Source: Pieris napi (taxonomy: Eukaryota; Arthropoda; Insecta; Lepidoptera; Pieridae). From it: 64,000 nucleotides of DNA. The position numbers were made by a program, and so were the translations under genes. The stretch covers positions 12,572,501 to 12,636,500 of the forward strand of contig NC_062237.1 in assembly GCF_905475465.1 (NCBI RefSeq). Reading direction: 5' to 3'. The notes beneath the pieces are model-generated. The model searched no databases and was not told where the DNA came from. It was given only the letters and a program-made list of their open reading frames with translations. Shown piece by piece: positions 23,101 to 38,100 of this stretch; position 1 is the stretch's first letter, and the number at the start of each line of letters is the position of its first letter.

Positions 23101-26100
23101 TACTTAAGGTACAAGGACTTTTGTTTGATTAGAAAAAAAATCAGTGGCGCTACAACCGCTTTAGGTCTTGGACTCAGATTTCTGTATTTGTAAATCTAAT
23201 AGGCAAGAAGGTGACCAGCCTCCAGGCTTCCTCACGATGTTTTCCTTCACCGTTCGAGCGATTGTTAAATGCATATAGACAGAAAGTCCATTGGTACACA
23301 GCCGGGGATCGAACCTACTGGTACAGGATATGACACGTTTGACGAGTCTGACGGAGACCAGTAATGGAGAGGCACCAAAAGAAGTAGAAAAAAGAAACGT
23401 GTGTGTACTTATGTACACGCGTTAGAAGTTATACTTCTTTGTCGTAACAAGATAATTTCTTTTTCAGAAATTTTATTCTACGTTCGTAGAAAAAAAATAC
23501 AGCAATAGTAAAAGGTATTTAATACATTGAAAGTTTTATTATAATTTATAACGCATTATCTAGTTAAATATCACAAAGTAAAATGTTGACTATAGCCAAC
23601 TTCAAGGTGTCGGTTTTTTGTGACGATGTGCGCGCGCATTGTACAAATTTACTCTCATAATTTTTCCCTAACGGGCCAAATGAACTAACTTCTAAAATAC
23701 TCCACCGTAATGCCTCCATCGTATTTGCGTATAAAAGTATTTATAGTCTATGCTTAGGGACGAATATGGTTAACGGGACTTAATAAAAATAATAGAAACA
23801 GGTATCTCTGGTGGCGCCAATGGATGCCTAGCTTAATTATCATGTATAATTGATTCGCTGCATTCCTAGTATGGCCTTGAGGGAATATTTCTTTTAAATT
23901 GTGTTTTTATTTAACGGAAACTTTTAATTAACTACATATTATAATATAATTTAAGTATTTTTTTGACGTTCATAAGATTACCTATATGAATAAATGATTT
24001 TAATTTGATTTTGATTTGATATATTATGTTCGCTTAGTGAGTTCACAGTAGCTATATTCTTATGTAGTAAATATTATATAATTTTGTTTTGTTTACGACA
24101 TTAATATAATTCGTAAAATTATGTATCCTTAAGTTACTTTTTTATTGTAGGGCCGAACTCGTTGGAGGTAATGTTTATTTTAACATAGTACGGCATAATA
24201 ATATGAGGTAGGCTTACGCACCCTACAATAAATAACTTGGTAAGATTTTGGCCTGTAAAGAAAAAATATCGCGTATATTCAGTAAGGAATAAAAACATAA
24301 ATAAGGTCTTGTCAATTTATCTGCCGAGAACTTTTAATCTTTTAAATAATTTACAAGTAAATAAATCAATATATTGTGTATACGTATATAGACGCGTAAT
24401 TTACATTAATGAACTAAAATTACACAATTGATAGCTACCACTTACAACAATAGCCTCGAAAGTCTAACCGAAGAACGTGTAGCACCTTATATTACTGTGC
24501 CATATAACCGGTATCAAATAGGAAGACAGTTTAACGCCAACGCTCCATGTCACCTCACGCTCAACGAAACGTTACAAACGAACTTTTAAACGTGCATTAA
24601 ACTCTCAACTAAAACCTTTTTGTTTTGAAACTTTTTGCTGTAAATTAGTGTGTTCGAAATTTGAATTTGTGTTTAGTCTGTGGTTTAGTGAATTTTGTGG
24701 CGCGAGGCATGTGCATTGCCGAATGTGATTTTTTGATCGAGTTTTTGCATAAAGGTGAGTCTTGAAAGGTTCAATGACATTCAGTCTTTCTTTTAATAAT
24801 TCAGAACTAATAATTAAATAGATTGCGCTTGTAAATATTGTTATAAACTAATAAAAAGTCTTACCATTTTTTTGAAGTAGGAATGAATTCAATGTTGCCT
24901 AATGATAATAAATCTAAATTGAAATTTATTATTTACTGAAAATACTCATTACAACTACATTACAAAAGTAATTAATAGTTTTTTGAACATATTAATCTAA
25001 AAGTTAATTAAAGCTTACTACGACCAATTATATTTTTGTTAGATTAGATAGTAAAATTCTTCATAATTAGGTAACACTTAACCTTCAGAGTCATCTTCAA
25101 GTTTTAGAAATGTTTACATCATTCGCATTCACTAAAAACCTTGTTTATTTTTTTTTATTCGCGCATAAATTCCACCATAATACATTTTGTATGAGTTAGC
25201 AAATTGGTTAGTACAAAATATTTTAGTAGTAATTCTTCGTAAGCTGAAATCCGTTTTGGTTATATTTTTAAATTTAAAAATTGTTTCTTTTAAAAAAGAT
25301 ATGGATGTCAATAAATAAGTATAAGTATTTCTTGAAATTAATTACATTTTAAACAGAACCTTATGTATGTTATATTAGAGTATATTAATTTTTCAATATG
25401 TTTTAAATTTTCTCAATTTCTTTTTTGCTGTTCGAAGGTTTCTCATAAGGCATCTTTGCACATTTTTCCATATGTTTTATACTATTTTAATTAAAAATGA
25501 ACCTTATCAACCAAAACATAGCTATTTTCAATTCGTTTGTTTCATTTTCTGCGTAATATTTACTTAAATTTTGTTAATAAATTTTAATACAGATATAATT
25601 TAGTATGTAGAAACTAATGATAGACTAATTATATGCACAATCACAAACCGCTTATTAATAACTGTACCGTTTAAATGCGTAATTGACAGTTATTTACCGG
25701 CCAGTTAACCACATGCACAATTAACGCGATATTTATGACATTTTGTATAATACAGTGGGTTCGATTTCTTGCGAAACAAAAGCTTATAGGTTTCTAGGTG
25801 AACGGTGAACAAAGAACTGATTATCCAAATTTCATTGAGAAAAAATATCGAAGAGGCAGAGAGTTGAGAGATATTTATCAATTAACTTATGTATATATAT
25901 GTCATAATGGCTAAAGATGCCATGAAACGTTTAAGCAACATCTGGAAGATAAGAGGAGTTGGTATCAAAACCAAAATCAGATTGATACGGGCTCAAGTAT
26001 TCCTTATCATCCTATGTATATAGAGTAGACACGTCACTATCTTTGCTCGAGAAAGGCAAATGCCTGAGAGATGTGGTGCTGGAGACGAATGGTGGACTCC

Positions 26101-29100
26101 GACTACGGACTTGCCAGTCTCCCATATGCCCCAAGAAATTACATCATATTTGGGCCATTCAATGCGCAGAAGCGATGAGAACTTGGAGAAACTGATCTTG
26201 GTTGGTGACACGGAAGGCAAAAGATCACATGGCCGTTCACCAACCGGATGGATCGCTCATGTGAAAGACTCCTCGTCTGTAATAAGAGAGGCCCTTAAAC
26301 CGGTGTAAACAGATTAGTAGGAGAGGTGGCACCAATTTTTGGGCAGGTATTTGAGGCAAGCTGAAAACTTGTCACATACCTCTCCTATTATATTCCAACA
26401 CGGAATTGCAGACCTGGCTGGTGAGTAGCGGGGCTAAATCAACCCCTACATTTTTGAAAATATTATTTTTTTTTTCCCAAAAATATATTTGAGGCAATAC
26501 GCAATTTATATATGTTGCAGTGTAATACTTAATAAATACGAAAAAAAATAAGCCAGACAATTTAATCGGGGCTTTAACATTACCAGACGCGTGCAAATAT
26601 TTTTTAAAAAAATTATAAAAAATGTTTTTGAGGCAGCTTGAAATTTTAATGGAGTGTTATTTATAACTATAAAATAAAATTCCCAAAAAGACAGATCATT
26701 TCGGTAGGGCTTTCTACCTGCCAGGCGATCAAACAAATAATGGATGGGTACGGGCCTGTACTACTATAGACAAGCTGTAGTGTGAGAGAGAGCGCATATC
26801 GACAGCTGTCTTCGTTCTGGCTTGCCGCGTTACTATTGGCTCTAGTGAGGCCACGTGACTTACAATAACCCATGAGGTTTTTAGTTAGAATTTCGGAGTC
26901 GTTACTTTCAGTCGTATTATTCTACTAATGGTATTATTACACTATTTAAAACTCAAATAATTAGAAAATGTCTAGTGAAAAGTTAGTTTGTGTTATTTGT
27001 AAAAAAAATGATGCTAAAGTGATTGCTTTTGTGGAGAAAACTCTAAAAAAAAGTCAGGAGGTGTTAAATATCCGTAAACATCATAGGTTAAAATATAATC
27101 ATATTGTTTTGCCCGTGATTCCTAACCTTTCAGATGGTTATCACACAAAAAATATAGTGAAAATACTGTGATTGAATCCAATATTTATACTCTTACAAAA
27201 GGTATTGTATTAATTTAATTATTTTTCAAGCATTACATACTTATAAATAAAATTAAGCATTTACAGCTCTTCTTTCTTCTGAATTAAAACAACATCTTTT
27301 AAGAACGCAATATATAACAAGCATTTGGAGAAATGCATATTTACGATTCCCCAGTTCTTTGACACCTAATAGAAACGGATGGACACTTAATGAGGATACG
27401 CTAGATTTTCACTGGTCTGACGGAGAGTGTATGCCGCAATTAGTATTCGACGCTGTTGTTCACGAGGAAAATAAAAATAACGATGATGAAAATCATACTA
27501 CAGGTGAGAATAAATGGTTTATTTTTAATAACTGCTGCATTCAAATTTCTGTGATTAATTAAAAAAATAAATATCTATTTCTTTTCGCAGATGATGAAGA
27601 GGTTGCCGAATCTGATACAGATGAATCCGAAGATTCAAGTAGTTCTGATGAAGATTCTGATCCACAGACGAAAAATGATAATTTATCTGACGTGAAACGA
27701 ATTTAATTTATTTCTAATTTTTTTATACTTAAATAATTGAAACACTGAAGAAATATTATATTTTTTTAAATCTAGTTTTGCGATTTTGTATGTTAATCAT
27801 TGGTTTTTTTTATACGTAACCCTTATTAATTTTAAGATGAAAAAGGTTTTAAATTTCCGTATAAATTTTGACTTGCAATAATGTCAGAGAAACAATTTTT
27901 AGTTTTGAATGTAGGGGCAACAGTATGAATTCTGTACTGAATTTTTTTTTTAATTCTCTTCAAAAAATAAATATTTTTACGGAAATATCAAATATTTAAC
28001 AATTCATTACGTTTAAATTCGCATTAAAATTGGCAAAATGGCTAATTTTTTAAGATAAAAAAGAAATCACAAAAATATCTCCCTTTAACGTCCATAAATC
28101 AATACAATCACTTTTATGCAAAATGTATTTAGTACAAATTCAGAAAATTTTATATTTTTTTACTCCGAAATTCTAACTAGAAACCTCATGGGTTATTGTA
28201 AGTCACGTGGCCTCGCTAGAGCCAATAGTAACGCGGCAAGCAAGAACGAAGACAGCTGTCGATATGCGCTCTCTCTCACACTACAGCTTGTCTATAGTAG
28301 TACAGGCCCGTACCCATCCATTATTTGTTTGATCGCCTGGCAGGTAGAAAGCCCTACCGAAATGATCTGTCTTTTTGGGAATTTTATTTTATAGTTATAA
28401 ATAACACTCCATTAAAATTTCAAGCTGCCTCAAAAACATTTTTTATAATTTTTTTAAAAAATATTTGCACGCGTCTGGTAATGTTAAAGCCCCGATTAAA
28501 TTGTCTGGCTTATTTTTTTTCGTATTTATTAAGTATTACACTGCAACATATATAAATTGCGTATTGCCTCAAATATATTTTTGGGAAAAAAAAAATAATA
28601 TTTTCAAAAATGTAGGGGTTGATTTAGCCCCGCTACTCACCAGCCAGGTCTGCAATTCCGTGTTGGAATATAATAGGAGAGGTATGTGACAAGTTTTCAG
28701 CTTGCCTCAAATACCTGCCCAAAAATTGGTGCCAGCTCTCGGACCAGATTGTCCGCTTCAGACGCTTCCTTGCTGACCGCGACACTCAGACATGAGCTAC
28801 CGACTGAAGAGAGAGAGAGAGAGATTAACGCAAGAAACACAAGAAAAAAAATAACATATATTTTGATTTATTATTTAAGTCTGAATACAGCAACTCTTAA
28901 CCAATCAAAACACGCGAAACACGTCGTTCCGTTTGACCCAATCAATCGAATCTTACGTCTTTTGTTTTAGTCAAATTGGGCCATAATCCTATCGGCGATT
29001 ACGGGACTTCGTACATAAATTAAAATGATTCGTCTAATTATTCAATCAAGCGTGATTAATCAATATTTATAACTAACGGATGATCTGCCAATACATAATA

Positions 29101-32100
29101 GAAAGGTTATCAAATGATTATGAATAAATAAATTCTTATAGGCATAATAAAGGCTAAAATTATTAGGGAGTTGAACAATTATAGAACGTTTATTACAACT
29201 TATTTATTAATACAAGTAATGTATCGTATATTATACACAAGTACACTTAGACTATGCGGTCAATATTTTTCGTAATTGCTGAATAGTTTCAAAAGGGTAG
29301 ATTAGTAATTCTAATCCTAAATATTGATATAAAAAACAATAGCAAGAAAAATAATAAATGGCTCAAATATGTCTTTCCTCCAACTTTTGAGTTCCCTTTG
29401 GAGTAGACTCTTGGGCCGTGGTGTTCTAGTGCACAGGCGCTAATTAAGGATTTAAGTTTTCGACAGAGCTGGTGCTTTCCTCGCTCAACGAATAAGCATC
29501 GCAATACAGCGTGGAAATGTTGGCGTTCAATTTTTAATTATTATTATTATTAAGAATATTGTAAATACTGTATAAAACAATATTTAAATTAGCCATTTGT
29601 GCATTCTCCATACCCAATAAGTCACAATGAGCCTTGTAGATTAAATAAAATAGTTTCCTTGGCAATTCAGCGATTATAAGTTCATTGACGCAATAAAACT
29701 TATCAAGTCGTGAAAACGTGCAAGAATAAAGGTGCTTTGTATCGGCTTCGTATCAGTTGAGTCATATATTATGCTGTATTTGAGAGTTTCATAATTACAA
29801 ATATATTAACACAGAACATTCTTATATGCTTAAAAGGAGTTTTAAGAATATACATAGCGCTAAATCACCTGCATCATGTGCACACACAAAACACACACAC
29901 ACACCTACTTACCTACACTTTCAAACTACATATTACATACATCCAAATTAGGGATTACGTATTTAATATTTTTATTGATTTTTTTCCTTTCGTAAATTTT
30001 GGCTATATGTTTAGTATAATTGTTCTTTGTTGTATACAATTTATGTTAGCTGTAGGATTACAAAATAAATAAATATACTAGTGTTTACTTCTAAATTAGG
30101 TCTCTTTAGAGATAAATATTTTTTTTTACAGAGTGACTATAGTCTTTCATAATATCTACATCAGTCTAATACTGCGTTTTAAGTAGTTTTTTGTTATCAC
30201 AGCGTAATACCAATTTGAAAGCGACGAAAGAGTCAGTTAGTTTTTCAGAGGTATAATAATGATTTCGTTTTAATTATGATTAATAGACGAGAAAACATAT
30301 GAAAGCTATATTTTCATGGGGGACAAAATACACTTATCAAAAATTAACATATTATAAAATGGTGCCTATATATTTCGTATAAGTACATATTTCGAGAAAT
30401 AAATACAATAAAAATATAAATACATAGTTTATTCTTGTACATATAAGTACTGTTGTTTTTCGCGGTATGAAACTAGTTTAAAGCAAATTTAATTTATCTG
30501 AACTTCAGTAGATTAGATTATATTATAAGATTAATAACTTATGAGTTTGCTTATTGCATCGTCTGTGATATGTTATCAAAATATCACTTAACCGTGCAAA
30601 TTATCGGCGCTAAATATCCTGTTCATATTTATTAAATATTGTTATAATAATAGCCTTTTAATTCAGATTTTACATTTAAACACGTTTCTATTTCAATCTT
30701 CTTTTAGGTATCTGTGTTTCTTTTTTGGGAAAGGCCTCCAAGTCCCGCCATTTCTCTCTGCACTGTGCTACTCTCTGCCATGTACCAAGCTCTTCAATGC
30801 TTTTGCTATTCTTGTTTCATCGGTCATAGATATTGTCTGACCGAGGTACGAGTATACAGCTACGTATTTTATAATACTGTTATTTAATAGTATTATTTCC
30901 TGTCTGGAATTGGTCATAATTGGGTTTTTTCGGCATTCATTATTATGTTATATACGCTTTATATTTAATCAAAAATTTACCAATCACTAAATAATTTACG
31001 ATTTTCTATGTAATGTTTTAATTAGTATTATACATTGTTTACAGTAAAATCTATCGTCATATCGGTTACGAGTATAGAAGACACTATACTCGTAATTCTA
31101 CATTTATGGCAAAGTTGTCCTACTAGACACTGTAATATCAATGTGAATGTTCACACTCAGTTCTATTATTTTAAGCAAGGACTCGTAACATTTATAACGG
31201 CGACAATGGAGTGGAGTTTACATGCACCTTAAGCAATGCTAATTGCAGTCTATCATAGATATGTTGATGAGTAAGCCAAAAACGAAAGTCATAATAAATC
31301 ATTGACCGAAAATTTTCTCGCGTTAGGTTCATTTTCAAGTGTAATAAGAGTTTTAGATTTGCCGCCAATTCACAAAAACAAATGACAAATGAATTTTACT
31401 ACATTAGGTTACCAAAGAGATAAATTGAAATTCAAAAAGTTTTCATTAGCAATGTTTCTAAATGGCCAGTTCTAAACATTTTAAGTGTTATACACGTATA
31501 CCATAGAATGTTAAGCGCGTCGATTTTGGAGCATATTTTGACTTTTGAACAAACGGCCTTTTCCCAAGTATAACAATAGAACAAGTAGAGACAATAATAC
31601 TATGACATCAGTAATTAAAATATTTACTTATGCTTATGTAAACATGATTCACGCGTCCTCATAATATCCTTATGTGTTTACCGGAACATTATTGAGGAAA
31701 TAATAGTACTTGGAGGGCAATAGGAAAAATTTTGCTTAGTTTCATTGGCTTTAATAATTTTCTCACACAGAACCAAATGTATTTTATCTACAGACGTGAA
31801 AATCCTTGGTGTTTGGAGTGCTTTTTAATACCACTAAAGACGTTTTAAAAACAAAAACACAGATCTAACAAAAACAGAAAAATAACTGAATTCAAAGTTG
31901 AAAAGAAACATACCTTTGGCTACACGAATCAACCATCGAGAAGGTTTAATCTTGGTCTCCAGGCTCCAAGGTCAAACCTATATACATATTTATTTAAAAA
32001 ATAAATGAAGATAATATAGAACAGACTTAATACAAGTTATATTGTTACAAATACCAAATTTTTGTGACAATATAAGTGATACTTGGTGGCTTAGATGGTC

Positions 32101-35100
32101 ATGTAGCTGATAGACATAGCTGCATGACCATCTAAGCCACCAACGACCTCAAAATAACATAAGTACTTTGATTTTGCGACAGGATTTGATCTTGGAATTG
32201 GTGGAATTTCTTATTCTGCCTCGACGTCTAATAATGAAACTCAGCTGCAGGTATTAGACCGAACAACTCCTCTGAATAATCTCCATAGTAAATGCGGTAG
32301 AAGATGCAGAGTGACCCCACATCTCTACGCAACGCCAGAGGATCAAGCCGCTCGGAGAGGGATTGGTCGTCGACGATTCGAACTACTCTTCGTTGAATAC
32401 GGTGTCAACCATTTGGTACTTAGGTCATAATAACTGTTCTAATATTCTTAGAATCTAATAGAGGATGAGAAAATCGTACTATCTATATGTAGGTACCTAT
32501 ATATTGAACGATTAATTAGATAATTATTTTATCGACTGATATAAGGAAGTACAAAAAGCAGCAAATTTGATTTCCCCACTTATAATAATTTCTTATTAAG
32601 CGATAATCGTTAAAGGATATAATTAGTTAACTGTTGTTTAAATGCATTCGCGTAATCGGAAAACATACATTACAATCAAATATGACATAGTTTACTCGGG
32701 AATAAAAATAAAAATTTTATTCCCGAGTTTCATGATAATTTTTCAATCTAATAGGCAAGTAGGTGATCAACCTTCAGTGCCTGACACACGCCGTCGACTT
32801 TTTGGGTCTAAGACATGTCGGTTTCCTCACGATGTTTTCCTTCACCGTTCGAGCGAATGTTAAATGTGCACATAGAAATAAAGTCCATTAGTACACAGCC
32901 GGGGCTCAAACCTACGACCATAGGGATGACAGTTGCACGCTGAAGCCATTAGGCCAATACTGCCCGGGAATAATATTTTTTCAAATCGATTTACTAGTCC
33001 AAAAAGTGCAAAATTACACTTTGTTAACCAGTTTTTTTAACTAAGGGCGTAAATTTCTCTTTGTAATATGTAACTTATTATTGTTATTGGACACAAGAAT
33101 TTCCGTACCACAAATAACTGACTTAGTAATTGCAACAACAGATGTAGGTACTTAGGATTTGCATCACAATACATAATGAAAAGTGCAAGAACTTACCGCA
33201 TGGGAAAGTTTTCTCGTATTCACATGATTGTTGGGAAAACTGTAAGGAAACGGTAAAAGGAAAAGTGCGTGGAAACGTCCGCCTAACCTTCCGTTTGAAC
33301 TTGAAATCAAAGTCGAATACATAAAAACTATTTACGGAAACATCAAGTTATTTTCGCGCTTCATTGTCGAAATAAGACGAAATATATGAAATTTACGCAC
33401 TTTATGAAAGGTCTTAATGAAACCTCTTTCAGTGTGATTTATTTTTAACTAATACTATTCTGTCTTTTCAAATATATGTCAGAAAGAAATAGGTTCAGTT
33501 AAAGACCGTTTGTTAAGACTGGGTTACTTTTTACTAAGACAGAGAGTCAGGGATGATACTTCCATCAAACTCGGCTCTCGGGTGTGGTTTGCAAATATTA
33601 TAGTGAGAAACGTAAATTAGGATCTAAATGAATAAACATCTAAAGACGAACAAATTAACCAATTTCTTAATAACACTGGAAGGAACTAGCGTTTAAGATA
33701 CGAGCTAAGCCTAGTTTAAACGCTATGTATATACACCATTTTAAGGTATTGGGATAGAACAGAAAAAGCATTGTTCTTTACTGAACATCAGAGTTTATTT
33801 TGTATCCTAACCACTAGTTAACAAAATAAATCTTATTACTTATTTAAACTACAGAGTTATATATTATGAAACCAAATTGCTGATTTTGGTTAAATTAAAT
33901 CGTCAGATTACGTATAAAATTTATATAGACTATAATTCGTATATTACAACAGACAATAGCTTTTATAGTATAGTAATTAAATATAGTAGGTACGCGTAAT
34001 GTTTGGTTAGGTGATATAAAACTATGAATCATAATGAGTGTAAATTATGCATTGTAATTTACTGATTTTAGCCGTACCAAAGGATTAAAAAAGATGTTTC
34101 TAATATATATAAAAATTATTTTTTAATACCGACCGATTTGGCTAATTATGATCTTGAAATATTTGTGGAAGTTTGAACATAATTAATAAGTCAAAATTCG
34201 AAAAATGTATATTGCATTTTCCAATGAAAACTTTTCCAATGAAAACTCAGAAATTTGTGTTTCATAGCTGTAGTATGAAGACCGGTCTCTTTGATCTGTA
34301 TTAAGTTTTGCCACAATTACGTGATACGAAGTTCACCGGGTCATCTACTTTAATATGTAGAACCTCTTTAAGTCGAACCTGGATAAGTCGAAATAATCAA
34401 TCTGCAAGCCGTTTTGGTTTACATCCACCTTAAGTAGAAAACTTGATAACACGATATTTTTGGCGTCTCCCTTGGTGTTTTAGTTAGAGAGGTTCTACTG
34501 TGTTCCAATGAGAACTAAGACAATGAAATCCCAAAACTTGATTAAAAATAGTAATAACTTATTACGTATATAAAAAGAAAACATAATTTATCTAATTTTA
34601 ATGTAGAATATTCATCGTTGTTAATTTTAATACAATTATGTCACTTAATATTTTTTCCTTATACGAAATCTATATTCTACATAATAAAACAGCTACCACA
34701 TAACATAACATTTAACATAACCAAAAATTTGATTATAATCTTTTATCGGGCATAAACGATAAGATACCGAAACATTATTGATAACAGATGGCAAGATTTT
34801 TAACATATGGCAAGATAATGTTTCTTGGTTCATGGTAAATGTAGAAATAGAACTTTAGAACTGAATAAGGTTAATACAATTTTTCATTTTGTCGCAATTC
34901 AAACAGTGATTACATATCTCATTGAGATATTTGTGTTAAATCAATTTATTGATATCATTTATGTATATCTTCGATAAGGTACATTACTCAGTATCGTGAT
35001 TCCCGCAAGGGCCAATTTTAATATGAATAAACTAGGTAGGTATTTCATTCTACAAAAAATTATTAAAATCCCAAAACTTCTGAGTTCTAACTTTTTTAGT

Positions 35101-38100
35101 ACGTTTGCTTCGTAAACGTTATTACAATTTGTTTGTTGGTAATCGATTTAACTTTAAACACATCTTTTATGCCCATGACCAACCTTGAACTCAACTATCC
35201 CGGTTGCGTACCTCACATAGACATACATAGACATTACTTCCAACTGTAGAACATTAGTATAAGTCTTCACTTTGAGCGTAACTTCAGAGGTAACACCAGG
35301 TAATACCAGGGCTGGCTAGACCACCAGCCTGTTAGTCTACTTGCTTAAGCGGCTTCAAGACCTGGTAGATGAGTCTCTAATTCATAGTTATAAGCTAATA
35401 TATAACGTTAATAGGTAGACAAATGTAATCATAACTAAAATAATGATAGAAGATCTTACTTTAAAACATTTCGTTTGACACCAAAATTAAGAATGCAACT
35501 ATAAATTAATGTAATTTGTATGGAAGTAAGCATGTATTTTTATGGTTGGGGACGTGTCATACTATGTGGGTCAGGCACGCCCTAGCCGCACCTTCGCCTG
35601 GTTTATATCAAAAACTTTTCTATTTTTATTCGGCTGCAGCTGTTTACTTAATTATATTACAACGTTTAAAACTTCACTAAGTTAACTAGTTATTTACTGA
35701 ATAAAACAAAAACTTTTTTAATAATAATAATAAATCCTTTATTTGCTAAGATAGTGGTACAAAATAAAAAAAATCTAACAACAAGAAAAATACGCACAAT
35801 CAGCCATATATACATATAATAGGCATGCAAATGTCAAACTAATGTTAATTGTCAAACTTATGTTCTAAATATTGTTTGTTTTTCTTTTGTTTTAATTGTT
35901 TGATTTTTGGACGAAGGAAAGTCTAACCACTCACTAGCCCGAAGGCCCTAGTGACTAAGGTCAAGAAGTAGTATATATTCGTTAGCGGGATTCAGGGTAT
36001 GACGTCATGGCAATGATTTGTAAGCACAGATTAGGTGTCTTCACAGTTAGTATCACAGATTATAAACTCCTCTCTTATTCAAACTAAAAAGTTTACACTC
36101 TTTAACCTAAAGTACTCTTTGGTCTTTCGTAATAACTAATAATTAAAACGTTATTTTTGTGTCAATCTGAAATGTGTAGATATGTTTTGTTGCTGATATT
36201 ATCTTTGCGAGTGGGTGAATAATAAAGTCGGTATATGAGTCACCACTTAGGGGTATGTTATAACTGGCTTGTCCCGGCTTCGCACGGCTGGACAATATAG
36301 CCTATGTTACTCAGGAATATGTTGGCATTCTTGTACGAGTAAGAAAAGGTTCGACCCCGGCTGTGCAATGGACTTCCTTTCTATGTGCGCATTTTACATC
36401 GCTCGAACGGCGAAGGAAAACATCGCGAGGAAATCGGCTTGCCTAGATCGAAAAGTCGACGACGTGCGTCAGGCATGGGAGGCTGATCACCTACTAGCCT
36501 ATTAGATTAATAAATGATCATGAAACAGATACAGAAATCTGGGCCTAAAAAGTTTTTTGTTATTGCTATTGGGAGTAGAGTAACGGCGCTGTATTTAATA
36601 AGTTTCATAGCGATAGTTTTGCAACACGTATATTGTTCCATTCACCTTGAACTGCCTGGTTTAACCGAAAAGTCAACGGCTTATATGTAAGAGGATGAGT
36701 AATAGAACGTGCTTAGACCATCTTATACGGTGTCCGACCGTTTTGACATCGATCTTCACAATATTGTCTATGCCTTACGATTACTACACATTTAGATTTT
36801 TGACATACGGAAATAATGGGTCACAATTACTTGTTTTTAATCCAGCCGAATATACTGAATATACTAAGGGTAAAGTGCAGAAGACGTGCATAACTAAATT
36901 AACAAATAAAAATCATATAATCACCAAACTAAAATCTAAAATTAAAAAACTAAATCTTGATTTATGACAATGCAAAAGAATAAGAAAATACTTGCATTAC
37001 AAAAGTTACGATTGAGCAGGATGGGATATTATTGGATCAAGATGGGATATCTGTCAATTTGATGTGTCAAGTGTCTACTGTCTGACTACTGTAAAGCACT
37101 CGAAACGTCAATGTAAATAATGAATTCACGTCAAAGAACATTTATTTGACGCCATTCGTCAAATAAATGTACAGACTAATTTTGGCTATTTTTTTAATAC
37201 TTTTCAGTGTCTAATTTCTTTCTAAAATAAGTTAGTTTGAGTCTAATTGATTGAGTCTAATTGAGTCTAATTTCGTATCGTTATTTTTAAATTACGAACA
37301 TTATTAACTTTGAAGTACTTTAAAAAGAATATTCAGATAATTATAGTATCAGTGGCCTTAGTGAAGATGCCTTAACAGTAGTGTATGTATAAAGCCGAAA
37401 TTTAAATTTGTATAAAAATTTGTCGACACGAACTGTCATCTTCATACAAATTGCATCTTGACTAAGCCCCCAGGACATTAAATTTAAAAATGGAACGTCT
37501 TCAAATATCTTTGAGTCATTGTTTTAAAGTAAACATAATAAATTGGAAAGTTGTGTTAAGGCTGTTTTACACTATTACTTTATACAATGGATAAGGCACG
37601 CTCTACCTCTCCGTAATATGATTAGGGGTCTATTCTCACTTTATATTTTAAACTGTATGGCATGTTGAATTTATCTACACAGTTTAGTGCAATGGCTGCT
37701 TATAGCATTAAACGAGTTATAAAATAAAATACATTTTAGAGACCCTTTCATCTTTAAAGCTTTCTCCAAAACCTTTCACTCTCGATTCAAAACTTTATAC
37801 ATTCACTAAGAATCTTAAGCAATACCTTCTAAACCTGTCTTATGCTAAAAAGTTATATTTTTTCTGCAAAAGAAGTTAAATTATAGTATGTGTTGTAGAT
37901 TTTTTTACGTCAAGTACTTAAAAACGGACACACTATCAGAGTGTCTTCCTCTTAATAATTGTGTAATTGTAATTGTGTTATTGGACCCTTTCTTATGTTA
38001 AATATCTTAAAAAATAAGTATGTCAAATGGAAGAAACTAGCCCACGACACAGGGAATCCTAGTGGGGGCTTGTGCACTTTATCTTTTTATTGTACATCCT

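Larger units (their letters stand above)
26321..28740. mobile_element. Foldback-type element: 572-bp near-identical TIRs around a broken three-exon gene
   Basis: 26328-26899 and 28162-28733 are reverse complements of equal length. I found only about three mismatches, and similarity extends 7 bp further out with one mismatch. The interior (26,900-28,161) holds a three-exon protein gene with a frameshift. No transposase was recognised and no clear target duplication. The near-identity means recent insertion or ongoing arm conversion. Confidence 0.85.

Noticed and set aside
26506..26736. Open frames in the foldback arms (also mirrored at 28,325-28,555)
   Set aside because: They are the same non-coding arm sequence on both strands, with no domain or codon signal.
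29878..29905. CRISPR-like or tandem array
   Set aside because: Only a short (CA)n microsatellite; this is a eukaryotic genome and no spaced repeats occur.
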